Both the position numbers and the translations under genes were made by a program. This document shows, in pieces, positions 23,491 through 37,700 of a DNA stretch of 64,000 bases. The number at the start of each line of letters is the position of its first letter. The stretch's first letter is position 1. Source of the DNA: Opisthorchis felineus (taxonomy: Eukaryota; Platyhelminthes; Trematoda; Opisthorchiida; Opisthorchiidae); the NCBI GenBank assembly GCA_004794785.1, contig SJOL01008957.1:514762-578761 (forward strand), read 5' to 3'. The notes beneath the pieces were generated by a model. That model was not told where the DNA came from and did no database searches. It saw nothing but the letters and a program-made list of their open reading frames with translations.

Positions 23491-26400
23491 AGTAGTTTTT
23501 AGACTCATCCATCACAGAAAGAACATGTTTCTGCGTTTCCATGAGCACGGAGATGTTGATCATCTGTGGGAAATAATTGAAAGCCTGACGCAGCTGTGAT
23601 AGTAGGACTTTATCCCCTAGTCAACCTGTATGGTATATAACACAATGCTACCTTTATCGACCCCCGTTTCTTTCATGAGATATGCATAATAGAAGAGTTT
23701 ATAAAGATAAAAAGGAATCAGTTTTGTAGGCTAGAAAATTCTTTAACCGAAGTCATCCCGAGTTTCACGACTAAGAATGCTCAGTTAAATTCACTCAAGT
23801 CATTTATGAGGTTGAGGATATATGTATGAAATCAGTCAATTACTTTGCTCACGAGTCTCATCATTCAGTATTCTTGTGGTTTTGGAGAGACCATTGAGAC
23901 AGTATTCTCCGAGGTATGAAAGAAGAAGCGATCACTGGATACTCAGGTTTCATGGAGAATATGGATCAGGATATGTATTCGGCAACTGAAATTTCGCTGT
24001 TTTTCGGAAACCACAAGCAGTATTGAGGAAGTAGGATGGTTACTAAAATGGCACTATGCGACTCCAAACTTATCTGCTGTACAGTCATGTATAATCTCCA
24101 AGTTGGAACGAAAAAAGGACAAACAACTTCTGCCGACTGTTGTACCCACAAGGGTTGCTAGGCTCTCCCTCTAATTGGGTTCATGATGGATGTTGTGTTT
24201 TGGGGCGTGGTTGACGGATGTCACAACGTTAGTTTTACATATTCTGTACCCTTCAGAGGACCAGTGAATTGTTCCAACCAGTGTTTTTGGACATGAACTG
24301 AAGCGACACGAAAGGAAGGACCTGGCGACTTTTTGGGTAGCAACCAATATACAGTGAATTGTGACTGTAACCCTGATTACCGTCATATAAACACAAGGTG
24401 ATTGGCTTTTTCGCAATAACGACTCCTTTATTTTAAATAAAAAATGTGAGCTGAGCATCAAACATTTTGTAAGCAAATCAGTATGCTCAGCTAGTGCTTA
24501 ATCTACCTAACATATAAAATTAATTCCTTACTTCACTGAATAGCGAGTAATTTGGATAAACGAAAATGTATTTACGATGTCTGGATCTGCTTTCCTAACA
24601 GGAAAGTAACCTATTCAGCTTCCTTGAAATCAGTAAATAATCAACTAGGATGCTTCACAGAATAACAGAATTTATTAAAAATTTTACAACATTTGCATAT
24701 CCTCTTGGCCTCCGTTCGGTACTGTTCAGTGTCCTTGATATAGAACGTGTTTCAAAGCCTTAATTTTTTTTGGGACGGTATCACTCATATATTTCTACTG
24801 GTATAAGACGTTTATCGACCTACTGCTTGAAGGAACAAAACTCAGTCAACGGTTCACTCACTGGCTTTTTCTAGAAGACTGGCGGGTACAGTCTCCTTGT
24901 TCTTTTTTAACATTCATCAAGTGAACCCGTCAGGTAAACTTTAGTGTTCTACCTACGCTGTTGGACAACTCAGGGCAGTAGCACGAATTTTACCACCGTT
25001 TTGGGCCTAGACATGCGCATCATTTGAGAATTGCATGTTGGACGAGTATGACTGATTGAATAGGACATCCACACGGATTTGACCTATAATCTCGTAATCA
25101 TGGAGAATTTGACAAAAACTATTCATTCTGACCCACTCCGGCAATACTAGTAGAATTTTTCGTGGAGTGTCATAGTTATAGATCACCGGCGTTAGAAACT
25201 CCAAAGAGCCCGATTTATTCGCAAAAGTTTGTATATATTGTGAGCTACTTGTGCATGAATACGATATTTCGGATGTAACATGCACACACTGCCATACTGC
25301 ACTAATTTATATACTGGATAGGTGTCCGAGAAGTAAAACGGTTTCCAAAAGCTTTCATAAGTAATCTAATTACAGAGCAGTTTTTACTTTAAACCACACT
25401 AATAGTTTCAGCACAATGCGACTTTAGCAAATGACAGTAGATTAGCTTTACAGGGCAGTCATAATAACTAACACGGTGAATTAACGAATGCCTTCGGTAC
25501 CGAAACTTAGCGGAGAGAAATGGATTGTATTGATTGTAATGGACTGCCTATCATATCAAAATGTTTTTGGGGATCTGTAGCAGCAAGTGTCACAAAGTCC
25601 TAGTTTACTTACTCTCTAGTTTTACCTAATATGTGACAAGGCCTGCATTAGGATAACCTGTTGCTTTTGTTACGATTCAAAACAAAAGCTCACCTTGGAG
25701 GGGATTGAAGATGTTCGTGGTACAATCAGTGGAGACGAAAAGAAGTTGCCTTCAAGCTCATAAGTACCTAATAAAAATTCGGACATCATACTTCGTTGGC
25801 AATGAGTAGCGGAGGTTATTTCTATCGACGCATTCAGAATAGCCAAAGAAATTTGACCGGGCATGTGGCAGACATGGTAATCAACGACCTTTCGGGTCTG
25901 GTGAAAAAGGTTGTATCACCAATTTTGACAGTGAGGGAGAGTTTGTAGACGCTTGAAAGGTCACACCCAGTACAGTCAAAAGATGAGGTAGGAATACCCA
26001 CCTCGGAGCAAATGTTACTTCACGTAAGAGTAGAATTTCGATTGCTGTGGCAAGACCCCATGTATAAATTCTCATGGATTATTGAGGAAGCGGTCGTTGC
26101 ATTCATCATGGGTGACATGGAGTAATTCGGAGGTCGAGTAGATGGCGCTGATCTATTCGCCGAGTTTGGCAATTAGCTTGCAACCGTTTCGTCTTCAGCC
26201 GAGGAGACATTGTCATTGCGCGGCTGAGTAAGTACTTCCTCCTTACCTGCCTGCGTTTATGTAGTTTTCGAAGAGTATCTAACAGCCTCACATGCGAATT
26301 GCTAATTGGTATGCGCCCTTCTTGTAGTCTTATTAGCCCGTTCGCGATCTGTGCTAGGCTATGGTCTGTATTGCTCACATTCGACTGGCTGCCAAGCTTG

Positions 26401-27493
26401 GCGAACAGACCAAAGACCGTCTGATCAACCAACAGTAAACAAATTCGAGCTACCAATGTTTTGACACTGATAGCGCTTTTAGTTGGTTTGCGAGACATAG
26501 CGGGTTGAAAAAGGTAACAAAAGAAGTGGCTACTCCTAAATTCCAGCCTTAAGTAGCGAACTGGTTTAACTACAGAACTTACGTTTTGCAGTGCGGGTTT
26601 CAGAATGGCACTCACCCGTTTAGAGCTGATTTGAATTGGGTGGTTTTTGAGCAACTTTTGTCAAAAACGAACAAACCACTTCTCAAGGAGTTGTGAATAT
26701 GCATTTTAAGTAATGCCAGTTAGTCCAAATGTTCCAGGGGAGCGTATAGTAATGTAGAATGATTAACACTTGCGAATAAAAGTGAAGCAAAATTCTGTAG
26801 TTGGCAAGAAAAATGAATGGTTTTTCAGATAGGGCCAGAAATCTGTCAATACTTAAATGTTTGTTTGGAAACGCTGAAGGCCACAGACTGGATTACAAAT
26901 CAAAAAGCGAAAGTTGAAAGCTAGAAAGTGCAGAAATCTGTTTGCAATTAACAACAAATAGTTAGAATCCTTCTGAAAAACATTCGCTTTAGCCGTCAAA
27001 TGCCTTCCTGTAAAGTGTACAAATAGAGTCTTGAATATGTGACTCGTTTAGCAGTTAGGAAAATACTGGATGACAACTCGAGCACCACATTTTGTTTCCT
27101 TCTTTTTACCTATTGTGCAAATTCCAAAACGTGTTTACGATTTTTGCGTGCATCAATCGGTGTAAATTGACCCGTATAACAGCGGATAAAAAGCAAACTA
27201 CAAAACAACTTCGCCATTGTGAAGGATCCACGTTGAAGTGTGTCTGGTACTCATCGACTTTTCGGAGAACTGGTGGGTAAGAACAGTCAGAACTCACACC
27301 AGATGAACAAGTGCCCTTATTGTTCACATAGCTAGGGAGTGGGTGTGCACATATATGGCATTCAAACCATAGAACAATGATGTTCGACGTCTATTCAATG
27401 AGAGTTACGTGACTGATTTCTATGCATAAGTATATTAAAGGCATTCACTGGTACATTCACGAGATATTCACAGGATATTTGCCATTACACACT

Positions 27494-27570
27494 TGTATGT
27501 ATTTATGTGTATATGTATGTATGTATTTATTTATGTATGTATATGTATGCACGTATGTGTGGACGTATGC
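27494..27570 (+). repeat. imperfect (TATG)n microsatellite
   Basis: This tract is dominated by GTAT/TATG units with TTAT and TGTG variants. It creates a spurious Tyr/Met/Cys/Val-rich open frame at 27422-27811 that should not be read as a gene. Confidence 0.9.
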
Positions 27571-29112
27571 AAACATTGAAATAGTCAGCAAACGCAGATG
27601 CCAGTGGCGGTTTCAGAAGCGACTGTTTCCAAAATTATTGGCACATTACAAGAAGGAACATGGCAGACCCGACTGGGATGCCAGCCATTCATTCAATGAC
27701 CATCCGTGGAACAAAGTCCGGTCAGTCCTTTCTTGTTGGTTAGCGTGGTCTAACCATCTTCAATGCATCCGCACATATATATGTTTGCACCATAGACCCT
27801 TGTTTTTTTAACGATATTTGGAAGTTTGAGCTCGGGGTTCTCTCGTTTGCGCCTCCTGTTGTTCCGTCGTGCTTTCTGAGACATTCAATTCTCCGACAAC
27901 TAATTTTATATTTCTTTTTTATGACAGTTTTAATTTTGTAAATAAAGGCGTACCATGGCCAATACTAACAATGACCAATAGCATGCATCAATTTGATGAC
28001 GTCAAACCAGTTTTAATTCTCCCACCTAACCGATAAGCTATTTGTAGCTACTTCTTAGACAAATCCTTGGGACAGGAGCATTTACTGCTAATAGGTAAAA
28101 CCATAGTTCCATACACATATAATGACACGCTAGGGTCATTCAGTGATCCAGTTATAAATGATTCCGCAATATTTTTACTTTTGAATCCTCGTCAACTTTG
28201 GAAGTGGAAACTTTGGAGTAAAAAAAGATAGTCGTGAACGGGTATTGGTTGAATGAGCTTCGACAACTAGGTGTAAAACCATCTCATTCAAAACTTGGGT
28301 ACTGGAGCTTTGTGAAACGTCCTCTGTCAGTAGAACTTCATCTGTCACCATTATTGGGATACCAAGATTTGGTTCATGGACAACTTTTTCAGATACACTA
28401 CTAGAGGCTGCAAAGCGAAAATGTTTAGTCCTGTTGGCTACCACTTAGTTCATTCACCCCAAAAGATATAACCTATCCCAAACTTGAAAGATGCCCACCG
28501 TTCTGCTAGCCTTGTATAAATAAGTTTTCAGTTGTTAACACCACGGAGGTTTAGAGTATTGTCATCAAGGTGTGTCTACTGTTCTCTATACTCGATGGAG
28601 GTGTGATGTACCGGGTTCCAGGCTATTTGTGAATGTTACGTTTTAGTGACGTAATAACCGCTTTCCTTCCAGCTGTTCAAACACAAATGTGGGTTGGCCG
28701 GGAGTAATTCACCTTGAGCCCAAAACCTATCAAGCTAATCCTCAGGACACAAGCGACGGGGTTTCTCTGGAAAGACAAAGACCCGTATGCATGACCCACT
28801 TCGCTGTAGGGAGCCGGCCATATCATAAGTGCACATAGGAAGGTTGTTAGCTTCCCAAGGTATCTTGACCGCATAACGTATTACGCGGTCAACCACTGAC
28901 CGATCTAAATATGTGGTTTTAGGGAGTACCTTGCTTCATTACATCTCCCCATCACTTGTACGTGGATACTGGGGTCTGTGAGAAAACGAAGGATTATTTT
29001 CAAGGTCTTTTCACAGAGGACAATGAAGGTTTACCGCGGGACTGTCGTGTGATGTGACTATTCATGAAAAAGACTCGGAGCTCTTTTCTGTATGCTTGCT
29101 AGTAACCTAGCA

Positions 29113-29140
29113 ATATATATATATATATATACATATATAT
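29113..29140 (+). repeat. (AT)n microsatellite
   Basis: This is a 28-bp AT tract with a single ACAT interruption near its right end, inside TRIM9 intron 1. Confidence 0.92.
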
Positions 29141-31676
29141 GAAATGCTCATCTCTCAGTCACCAAGTTCAAGGGCATTAGTCGGAGCCAACCACGTTTGA
29201 ATGGAATGTGGTATTACGAAATATGTGTAAAGAAGAATAATGTGGTGTGGCATATTAAAATCTGTAAATATTTCTAACTTAAGTGAGCTTTGTGAGTCTT
29301 AGAAAAGTAATGAGATTCTGGCCCCCGGGTGATGAAGGCAATAGGCCTGATGGACCTCTAAACATACCGTCCCAATTTCTCATATTTCTTGTCAAGATTT
29401 GGATATATTCCAGTCAGGAGTTTCATCCACATCCAATGAGTTACCGGTGACTTTCAAAAGAAAGTCTTTACGTTGGTGTTTTCCAATAAATGATTTCTTC
29501 ATAAGAGTCTCTCTACCAAATTTATCCTTCTTGTTTCATCGTCTCAAACGTAAAACGGCTGTTTTAGCTCATTTAAAATATGCTGCTCTCATAAGCAATT
29601 ATTTTCCGGATCCACGATTTAGCTAAGAATTCCATTCCTAGCTTCCTTTGTTCCAATTTGCAAAATCCTCTTGTGATAGGTTACATTTAAAAGATTGATT
29701 CTTAACTGATTGGCAGGATGGACGACATCTTTATTAAGCCTGCCCAAATTACTTAGACAATTTCAAAGCTACTGGTTTATCCGCTGTTTTAAATTTCAAA
29801 ACGTAAAGGTGCTTTCAAATTAAACCTAAATATACCAGAGCTATTATTTCTGAACGTGTAAAGGCACACGATCGAATGCACTCTTCACTGCTAAGTAGAA
29901 AATGTTTTGAGACACCACTATTCATTGCTTTCACATTATGTACTGCCTGTTCAACAGAATTCATCTTGCAAGATCCAGTGTCCAACGGCAGCAAATTTTA
30001 GTAACTTAAACATTTTCGCAGCGTTATCGGAATGAATAATATTCAGAAATTGGATAGATCACTCGTGCTGAGCCCAGCCGAGTTAGGATGTGATTCTCGG
30101 CATGTCTGCAGAACAATTCTTGTGGGTTCATGCTGTAGTCGTGGAACAATTACCCAAAGGATTAACTGATTAAATAGAGTCACGAACAGTTAATGTACGC
30201 TTATGCCCATATTGCTGATAAGAATATCAGAAGACGAGAGAAATTTTTAAACGAACCTTGTATCTTATGAAATTGTGTTGGGAGTGATTGGCTTTTTTCG
30301 TAGAAGTATCCGGTAAATATTGGTTAGAGTCTTTGTGAGTTGAACGCACAGTGAAGCGAATAAGTAGAAGTTTGAGCTACTCGGAATCACTCAGTTTTAA
30401 TTGATCGGACTGAATGATTCCGCCAGTTTAGGTTACAGTGAAATTGTGTCCAGAGACCAGATTTGTTTGTATATAAAAATAGCTTTGTTTAGCCTGAATT
30501 TTCATTTTGGTTCAACCCATACGTCTACTGTCAACAGAAATAACATTTTTATGCACTGCGTAAGAGCCATCTGGAAGCATCTCAGAGTATTTTATGCAGA
30601 TTGACGGGGGCAGATATACGATGGAGGAGTATTAACCAATTTCCGCATTTTACCAAATAAAATCCATCCCTAATTCCCACCAAAATCAGATGGGTATTAG
30701 TGAAAGAGATGAGTGTCCAGGATTTATTTAAACAACATAGATTCCGGAAATAAGGAAGTCAGTTTTCATATATGCACAATGCCTGTGGTGGTCACGCTAA
30801 TAAATATATTACATCTCGAGTGAAAACGCCGACAGTACATATTTCCTGAAATTGCTTGCTTTGGCCTACATACGTGGTAGTCTTGATGGCTCTATCAATC
30901 TTCTATTTGAAGCTTGAAACTTTCTAGTCAAGACGCCTCTGCAAATAACACTCCCCATAAATTATCCCGGCTTAATGATATGTTTCAATTGATCATAGTT
31001 GTAGTTACGTAGTTGTCGAGTTTTCGCGTAAAATCGAATAACCGGATCCATATTTTGTGCACTGAAACGGAACATCTTTTCTGTCATTTAGTTTACTTAG
31101 TTAGCTGCCCCTATCAGCCCTTCAGCATGAAATCTTACCTGCCTATTGTAAGTAGTAATCAGATTTTTGAAAGGATCACGAAATAGACATCGGTAAGAAT
31201 TTCTCAGGTCACATCCAGCCTTCGTACGCTACATATCAATATAGAATAACCCTTTCGTAAAAATATTTTCTCTACGGACGACGTAGCGCCCAAGTTTCAC
31301 ATCTAGAACAATTAGTATACTATGGAGAATAGGAATCATGCATGTACAGTTACTGTGCCAGAATTGACAGTAACGTTCACTTCCCGCGTGTTGACTTGAA
31401 ACTGCTCGAAAAACATAGGCCAACTTTTCGAGAGTCATTTTAGCGAGGCAGTGTTTTACATGGAATACTTCGCACTCATGGATAAATTACACACCAAGGA
31501 GTAATTCGGACGCAGAAAATAAGATGACTGAACTCGGCTTGCATTGTTTGCTCATAATAAGTATAAACGTGATTGGTTTATAGAATGCACATTCACATGA
31601 CTCGTTTGAAAAATCGTCCTCCTTTCCTGACGCAATCATTTTGTTAAGTCCTCACCAAAGGGGGGAAGCAGTTGAT

Positions 31677-31749
31677 TCGTGCCGGAGTTTGAACTTCGGA
31701 CATCTTACAGGTGAGGCGAGTTTGTTGCCACTACACCACCAGCACAGGC
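31677..31749 (-). repeat. tRNA-Val-like SINE or tRNA pseudogene
   Basis: On the minus strand an A-box-like TGGTGTAGTGG is followed at tRNA spacing by CTCGCCTCACCTGTAAG and a B-box-like GTTCAAACTCC. The middle resembles the anticodon arm of tRNA-Val(CAC), whose loop is CTCAC. The D and T stems do not pair well, so it is not a working tRNA. It may be the head of a tRNA-derived SINE. No body, tail or target-site duplication was recognised. Confidence 0.45.
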
Positions 31750-34700
31750 TTAACGCCTCTGAATGTTTACTTCCGAACAGGTATATATGTTCTCGCTTGA
31801 ATGATGTGAGCGGAAAGCCCGACGACACTCGCTGTTGCCACGGTGAAAGAAATTTTTACAGTCGCTGCAACTTAATATGACATGATATGGCAGGATATCC
31901 GCAAGTCGTCCCGCAGTCAGGTCTGGTTTTTAAAGCATCAAACTTTCCCCGGTGTTATTTTATGATCAGTAGGAAATGTTGACGAAGAGGTCCATAAAAG
32001 TTTCCGCAAAATAAGTGGACACAGAGTTCTTGTGCCTATATTGTCCTCCACCTACGAATGCTATACATAATAAAATCACAGTGTGGTCGACTTGGAAAAA
32101 TGTAATTGTTACCCTGCAAGAGTAGAATATGGTTACTCATAACTTTGCTCATTATACAAAAAAGTGTGCTTTTGTTGTTCCACATGTACAGTGTTTAGTG
32201 AGGCCCACTGAAATGCCTATCAGTGAGTACGATGCAACAACTATTGTGGTCTGAAGAGGAAAATTGTTGCGATTAGCTGATGCTGTTGGTTCATATATAC
32301 CGCTGTCTATAAAAAACATGCAGTGAGGCTTGCTTTCGTGTGGGAGTTACAAAATTGGACAGGAAAGATTCTTCAATCTTCACTAGTAGTGAATTTCAAA
32401 TAAACCGTTTTACTCGGGATATACAGGCGTATATACGATACATTTCTTTATTCGTCATGGAAACATTCAGGTGTATTGTGTGAATTTCCAAAATGGACGG
32501 GTGATTTGGTGCTGCGTAATTCGGGTTCATGCAGAATAGCCGGATACTTATTGTTCTGGGGACGGAAAGCGACATGACACTTCGAGTGCGACGTCAATTT
32601 GCATGTTTCAGAACGCTGCTGGTGGTTTTGTTGTCAATAACACCCCGGTCAACTTAACTAAATAGGAAATTTTTGAAGAAATGCCGGCTTTTACTCAGAG
32701 ATGTCAAGCAACTACTAAAGAAGCCCTTTCATATCTCTTTTGAATGCTGACAACAAAAGCCTTTTAAGTGCACAAAGCTCAGTTTTCACGGGTTGGAATT
32801 GTGACATCTTAGCAGAAATCCCACGCATTTGATGACATCGTAGCTGTGGGGAAATTATATCCTGAAAGTTGCGGGACGAGAAACACCGAATTGCCACCAG
32901 GCACAACGACTTGGTTGATGGTGGGAAAATTATTGCGGTCAACATCTGAAGACCTCGTCGGTTCTTTGATACCACACTGAACACAGTTTCTTTTATCAAC
33001 ACATGTTTTCTATGCATCTATATTCCCACTTTGTTGATTTGAGCTAATACAGATCACCCATTCGTACAAGCAATGTTTATCTAACTCATGTATGTTTGTT
33101 GATAGAGGCAATCGGCCTTAATGTTTTTCTCACATGTCTTTGTTCCTAACGGAAGAAAGCATGTGGAAAGGAAGGTTGCTACTTTTTTCAGCGCTACATT
33201 TCTGGCAGTCCTAATCGGTTCAGAGCTGGATGAAAAACTGGCAAACGCTGAAACTTTTTCCGCGTTAAAAATGTGCACCAAGAGAACACAATTTTTGAAT
33301 GCCTATTTGCGCATAACAGAAAACGAGATCACGCAAAGTATACGATAGCAAGATTTTCGCGCAACGCGTCATTCAGTTTAGTTGTTCACATTTTTACCCT
33401 TCGAATAAGTGTGAGGGAAATGAGGGTCGTGTGTCATTGTCCATCCCGTTAGTTCTGTAATTATTTAATGTCTGGTGTACACACCGTAATTATAAGACAC
33501 AAAGCTAGGCGACTGATCTGCTATTTTCAACATTATTTTTGTTAATTCAGTTTCATAGCACCGTGCAAACCAGCGCTTTTGTGTGTTGCCTTGCTCTAGA
33601 GTGGCAATGGAATAAACCATCATGTATTTGGGCGGGTTCGACACGACGGAGACCGTAGACTATATGAGGCTAGAACTTATGCCTAATCCGAAATGCAAAT
33701 TGCTCATGTTAGTCATCAATTATCTCTGCTTAGTGTGGTCTTAAGCTGCGTAGTCTAAACTCCCAAGTTCATCTTTTGCTGCCTCTGTTTATCTAACTGA
33801 CTTTTCACCCATAGTTGGACTTGTATTTATGTGTAACTCGATGGCTTTCAACCTATTACGAATAGCTGCTTACGAAATAAAGGCGCGCAAAGTAATGACA
33901 TTTAGCCTGCACAGATACGGTTAATTTAAATGTCTTAGTGGCAAGTAAATGACAGAAATACTTTCTGTGGATTTTTACCGTTGAAACTTGTCTTGATATT
34001 TGGCTTGAGACAAAAGTTTACTGGGATTGACAAAAAGCAACATTTAAAATTGAATCTAAAAGACAGCGGTATCAAGTTGAGCAGCAGCGCCACAATGCTG
34101 TTATTTGTAGTTCAAATATGTTCCACTGCTCTTTTCATGGCTAGCTACCTTGCTTTCAAAAAATTATTGGGTTTCAGTTTATGAGAGAAATGAATAGCGG
34201 TGTTTAATCTTGAGAAACGGGGTAAGAACCTGAGTGAAATGAAACAAGCTCTTGAGGACATTGGTCGATTTTGAGAAATCAACCAATAATCTCCCTAAGT
34301 TATATATTCTTGAATACTAGTTCACACATTCCAAAAATGTTTGACAACCAGATTTCCTGGTGAAAAATCATAGACTTACATTGACAGTAGTGAACATTTA
34401 CAAAGGGACTAATACAACCGGTGAGTTTAAGAAACGACCCTTAGTGTATGCAATAAATCAAAACATCTACAGCCACAGTCAAGCTGTTTCGTCAAATTAT
34501 TCCTCCGGTACTCCATCTGTGTAATATTTCCTAAAAGCGGCACCCATTACTGATAGGCGTCTTCTATACGATCACACCTCATGTGGAGAGTGCCTGCACT
34601 TATCTAAAGTAATAACTGGTAGCGTTATTGGACACCTAATGGAGGTAATTAAGTTGAAGCCAAGTTGATTTGGAAGTAAAAAGATATATGAAAAATTGTC

Positions 34701-37700
34701 GGAATTCATACAACGGGATACAAGTAGAACAAACCGAATATAAAACTTCCGATATCTCACCCAATCTGAAAAGTAAATTTTGATGTTTTTGAGATTTTAC
34801 CAGAAAATGCTTTTTCCAGTTATTATGAACAAGATGTTTTAGAATTTTAACACCTTTGATAAAAATTGTTGAGCTGGCCTTGAAACACTTTGCATAACTC
34901 TCTGATTCCAAAGCAATGAAAATGGACACGGCATCCTCGAAAGTGGTACAGAGCGATGAGTCAGTGACATGCATTTATCTGATAAATTAAGACAATGAAC
35001 TGGATGACCACCAGGACAAGAATGCGAATTTGTTTAGACTATCCTGCTGACACAAGTCGTCGAACGGCTTTGGGATCTTGCAGGTGATGAATGCATAATG
35101 TGACAGGGGAAACCAAAATATTATAAACCAAACTTTATGATCAAACCACGTGGAGACGACAGAGGAAATAGTCTCAAGTTTGCCGTTAAATTGTGTTGAC
35201 CCAGTCAACTTGTTTAGTGCCTCAAGAATAGGTGCATCATGTAACGTTGCCATGATTGATGCGAATCTTATACGACCTATGGTTTATTTAGCACTAAAGT
35301 TGTCGGATACTTTTTGAAAGATAAAGATCTTTAATAATATATTATAATCGTATGTTTGCATTCCTAATATCACTTTTCGACATCACGCCCCGGAGTTTAT
35401 TCCCACAATGACATCTGTCTAAATCATATGGCCTGACGACATTTTGCAACAAACACTAAAGAAGAAGGTTATGTTCTGACGCACAAGCTTATTGTCCGCT
35501 CCTCAACAATGTCCGCCACATTGTTGCCATACCTGCTATGTCCGTAAAATAATCCCTTTAGAGATCCCCAAAAATATCTGACACACCAACATCTTTTCTA
35601 AGGTCGCTTGTACTGTGCGCGAGTACTGTCGCGAGTACTGTGCCATCCCAGGTTAGCGTTATAGCCTAATACTTCTAAATGAAAATTCCGGTTGGGAGAA
35701 TCCATCATGCCTGTAAGCATGCTAATACAGTGTAAACAGATTGAGGTGTTCAGGTGATAAGAAGGCAGGAGTAACCAAATGGTAAACTGCTTGTCTTATG
35801 TTTGGGCAGTCGCTAAGATAGCAGTTTTTCATGCGGTATTCAGGGCACACTACGACACATATTCCATGTTCATGCCTGTTGTCTTGCTGAAATGCTCGGA
35901 TTGGGACCCGGCTAGGGTATTTTGCAACAGTTAGCACGATTTTTGTTAAGCGAACAATTTTCTCGTAGTATACTAAATTTATTTTATCTGCAGGACTTCT
36001 ATTCTGTATGATGAATCTGAAGTTTTTTATTTCCATTTATTTGGCCTTTCCAAGGAGCTTAGTTGTTGTAGTGGCTGGAGGCGTTTTTGCAACGTAGAAC
36101 CATGAGGCTGCGCAGATATTCACAACAGCTTCACGTTATATGAATAAATCAAAACCTGAGAAACACAAGGCATCGCAAACGGATAGACAGTTTGCTTTGG
36201 ACTGCTTGCCTCCGAGAAGTTTGACTGAACTGCACGACACCTAGTTTCCCTAAATAAAACGAAGCAAAAGTTGACCATTGCGGTGAACAGGATGACTTTA
36301 TACAAAGATAATTAAGTCTTTTGAGATCAGGCGTGCATGTAAAATCATAATAAAAGGTTTTGTAGACGTTACCAAAAACTCTTATCTTCTTAATCCTTGG
36401 GGCTGAAGAAGTGAAAGTACGTGAATAAAACAACAGTCTCTTCTTTCCCAAGACTGTGCAATATAGGCATATGAACAAATGGCAAACACATGAGATTTCC
36501 TGTAGAGCTAAAAATAATCCGAATGAGTGTCTGGGTTTGGGAACTTCTAAGTGATAAATTTGGGTACTTTTACAACAGGTGCTAGCGCGTCTGTTCACAC
36601 GCAGACAGATTGTTAGGGATGATAAGGTAAAAGTCGAGTGAAATGGCTTTTCCCAAAAAAACAAATGTTTCTTTCACAGCCATTTTTTGTAGCACATAAA
36701 TTACACTATTCACATTCTGAAAGCATTTCTTCACAGTGAGCTCAACTGATGAACTTTTAACAAACAATAAAGGAAAGCACAAACACAGTCTTGGAACTTC
36801 AGGATAATTTTTCAAAAACAAGGTCACTTATTGGGAGTGCTGGCAGATTTGAGTGTGTTCGTCCATTTCTCTTTCATGGCAGCATAAATGTAACACGCCA
36901 AAGCTTAACTGCTCTGAAATGGTCGTGTTTTTTCAGAAGTGTTTGAATCATAATTTGCCACTTTTTTCCAAGTAGGCAATACTCTCTGTTAATTTTATTT
37001 AAATGCCCGTTTTCGCAGCAAAATACCACTGAACCCACTATAGACAAACTCTTCATTCACAACATGATTTAAATTCTGGAGTCACCTCTGACTTCTCTTT
37101 ATGTGGTCCTTTCCCAGGAGGTACCACACTGACTGCCGTTTAAGGAAGTAGTGGCTTTGTTGCACTTATTTTACTAAGCGCTGAAAATAATAAATTTTGG
37201 AAGTAGATTTGAGGGATTACAAGTTTAATTGTAAGTAAGATTCAATCACATTGGCAAGCGGACGAGATTTTTTGCAGATTTGGCCAACCTTCAGTTTGTT
37301 CCCAAGAATATCATGCAAAACGGTGTTTGAAGTTTAATTAATGTGAAAACGGACCTACTTATTAAACGCATGATAAATGACTTACTATTGGACAGTGGTT
37401 GCGTAGACAGGCACCCAAGAAAGTTTGCCACATCTTTTCACCTAAAGGCAAAATGGTCATTCAACTTGTAACGCATGCAAGAACTCCAAGCCACATACTT
37501 TGGAGAGAGTAGAAAATAAGCCAGAAATAAAAGCATGATGACTAGGTTACCGGCAGTCTGAAGAAACTCTTAGAATTTTTTATTACATTGGTTTAAGCCC
37601 CAAGACCTACTGAATTTGTTGGACCGAAGCAGACTTGAAGAGCCTTGAAACCACTGACTTATCGAAAGCAACTAGTTTACAGGAGCAAATACGCAAAAGG

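Noticed and set aside
26106..26654. 182-codon minus-strand open frame in TRIM9 intron 1, with shorter frames following at 25881-26075 and 25670-25864
   Set aside because: It is the longest frame outside TRIM9, but I recognise no domain. A GTAAGT inside it has no matching acceptor, and neighbouring frames in the same region are also open. Chance can produce about one such frame in a window this size.
27422..27811. 129-codon plus-strand frame
   Set aside because: It is created by the TATG microsatellite, giving repeated Tyr/Met/Cys/Val codons.
34636..35253. Two consecutive minus-strand frames (88 and 112 codons), the first with a good ATG context and the second ending near a GTAAAA donor-like site
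   Set aside because: A stop sits directly before the second ATG in its frame, no homology was recognised, and lengths are within chance expectation.
36149..36664. 171-codon minus-strand open frame
   Set aside because: Its composition is rich in Phe, Cys, Ser and Leu, with no motif. It overlaps other open frames and looks like a chance frame in AT-rich intron DNA.
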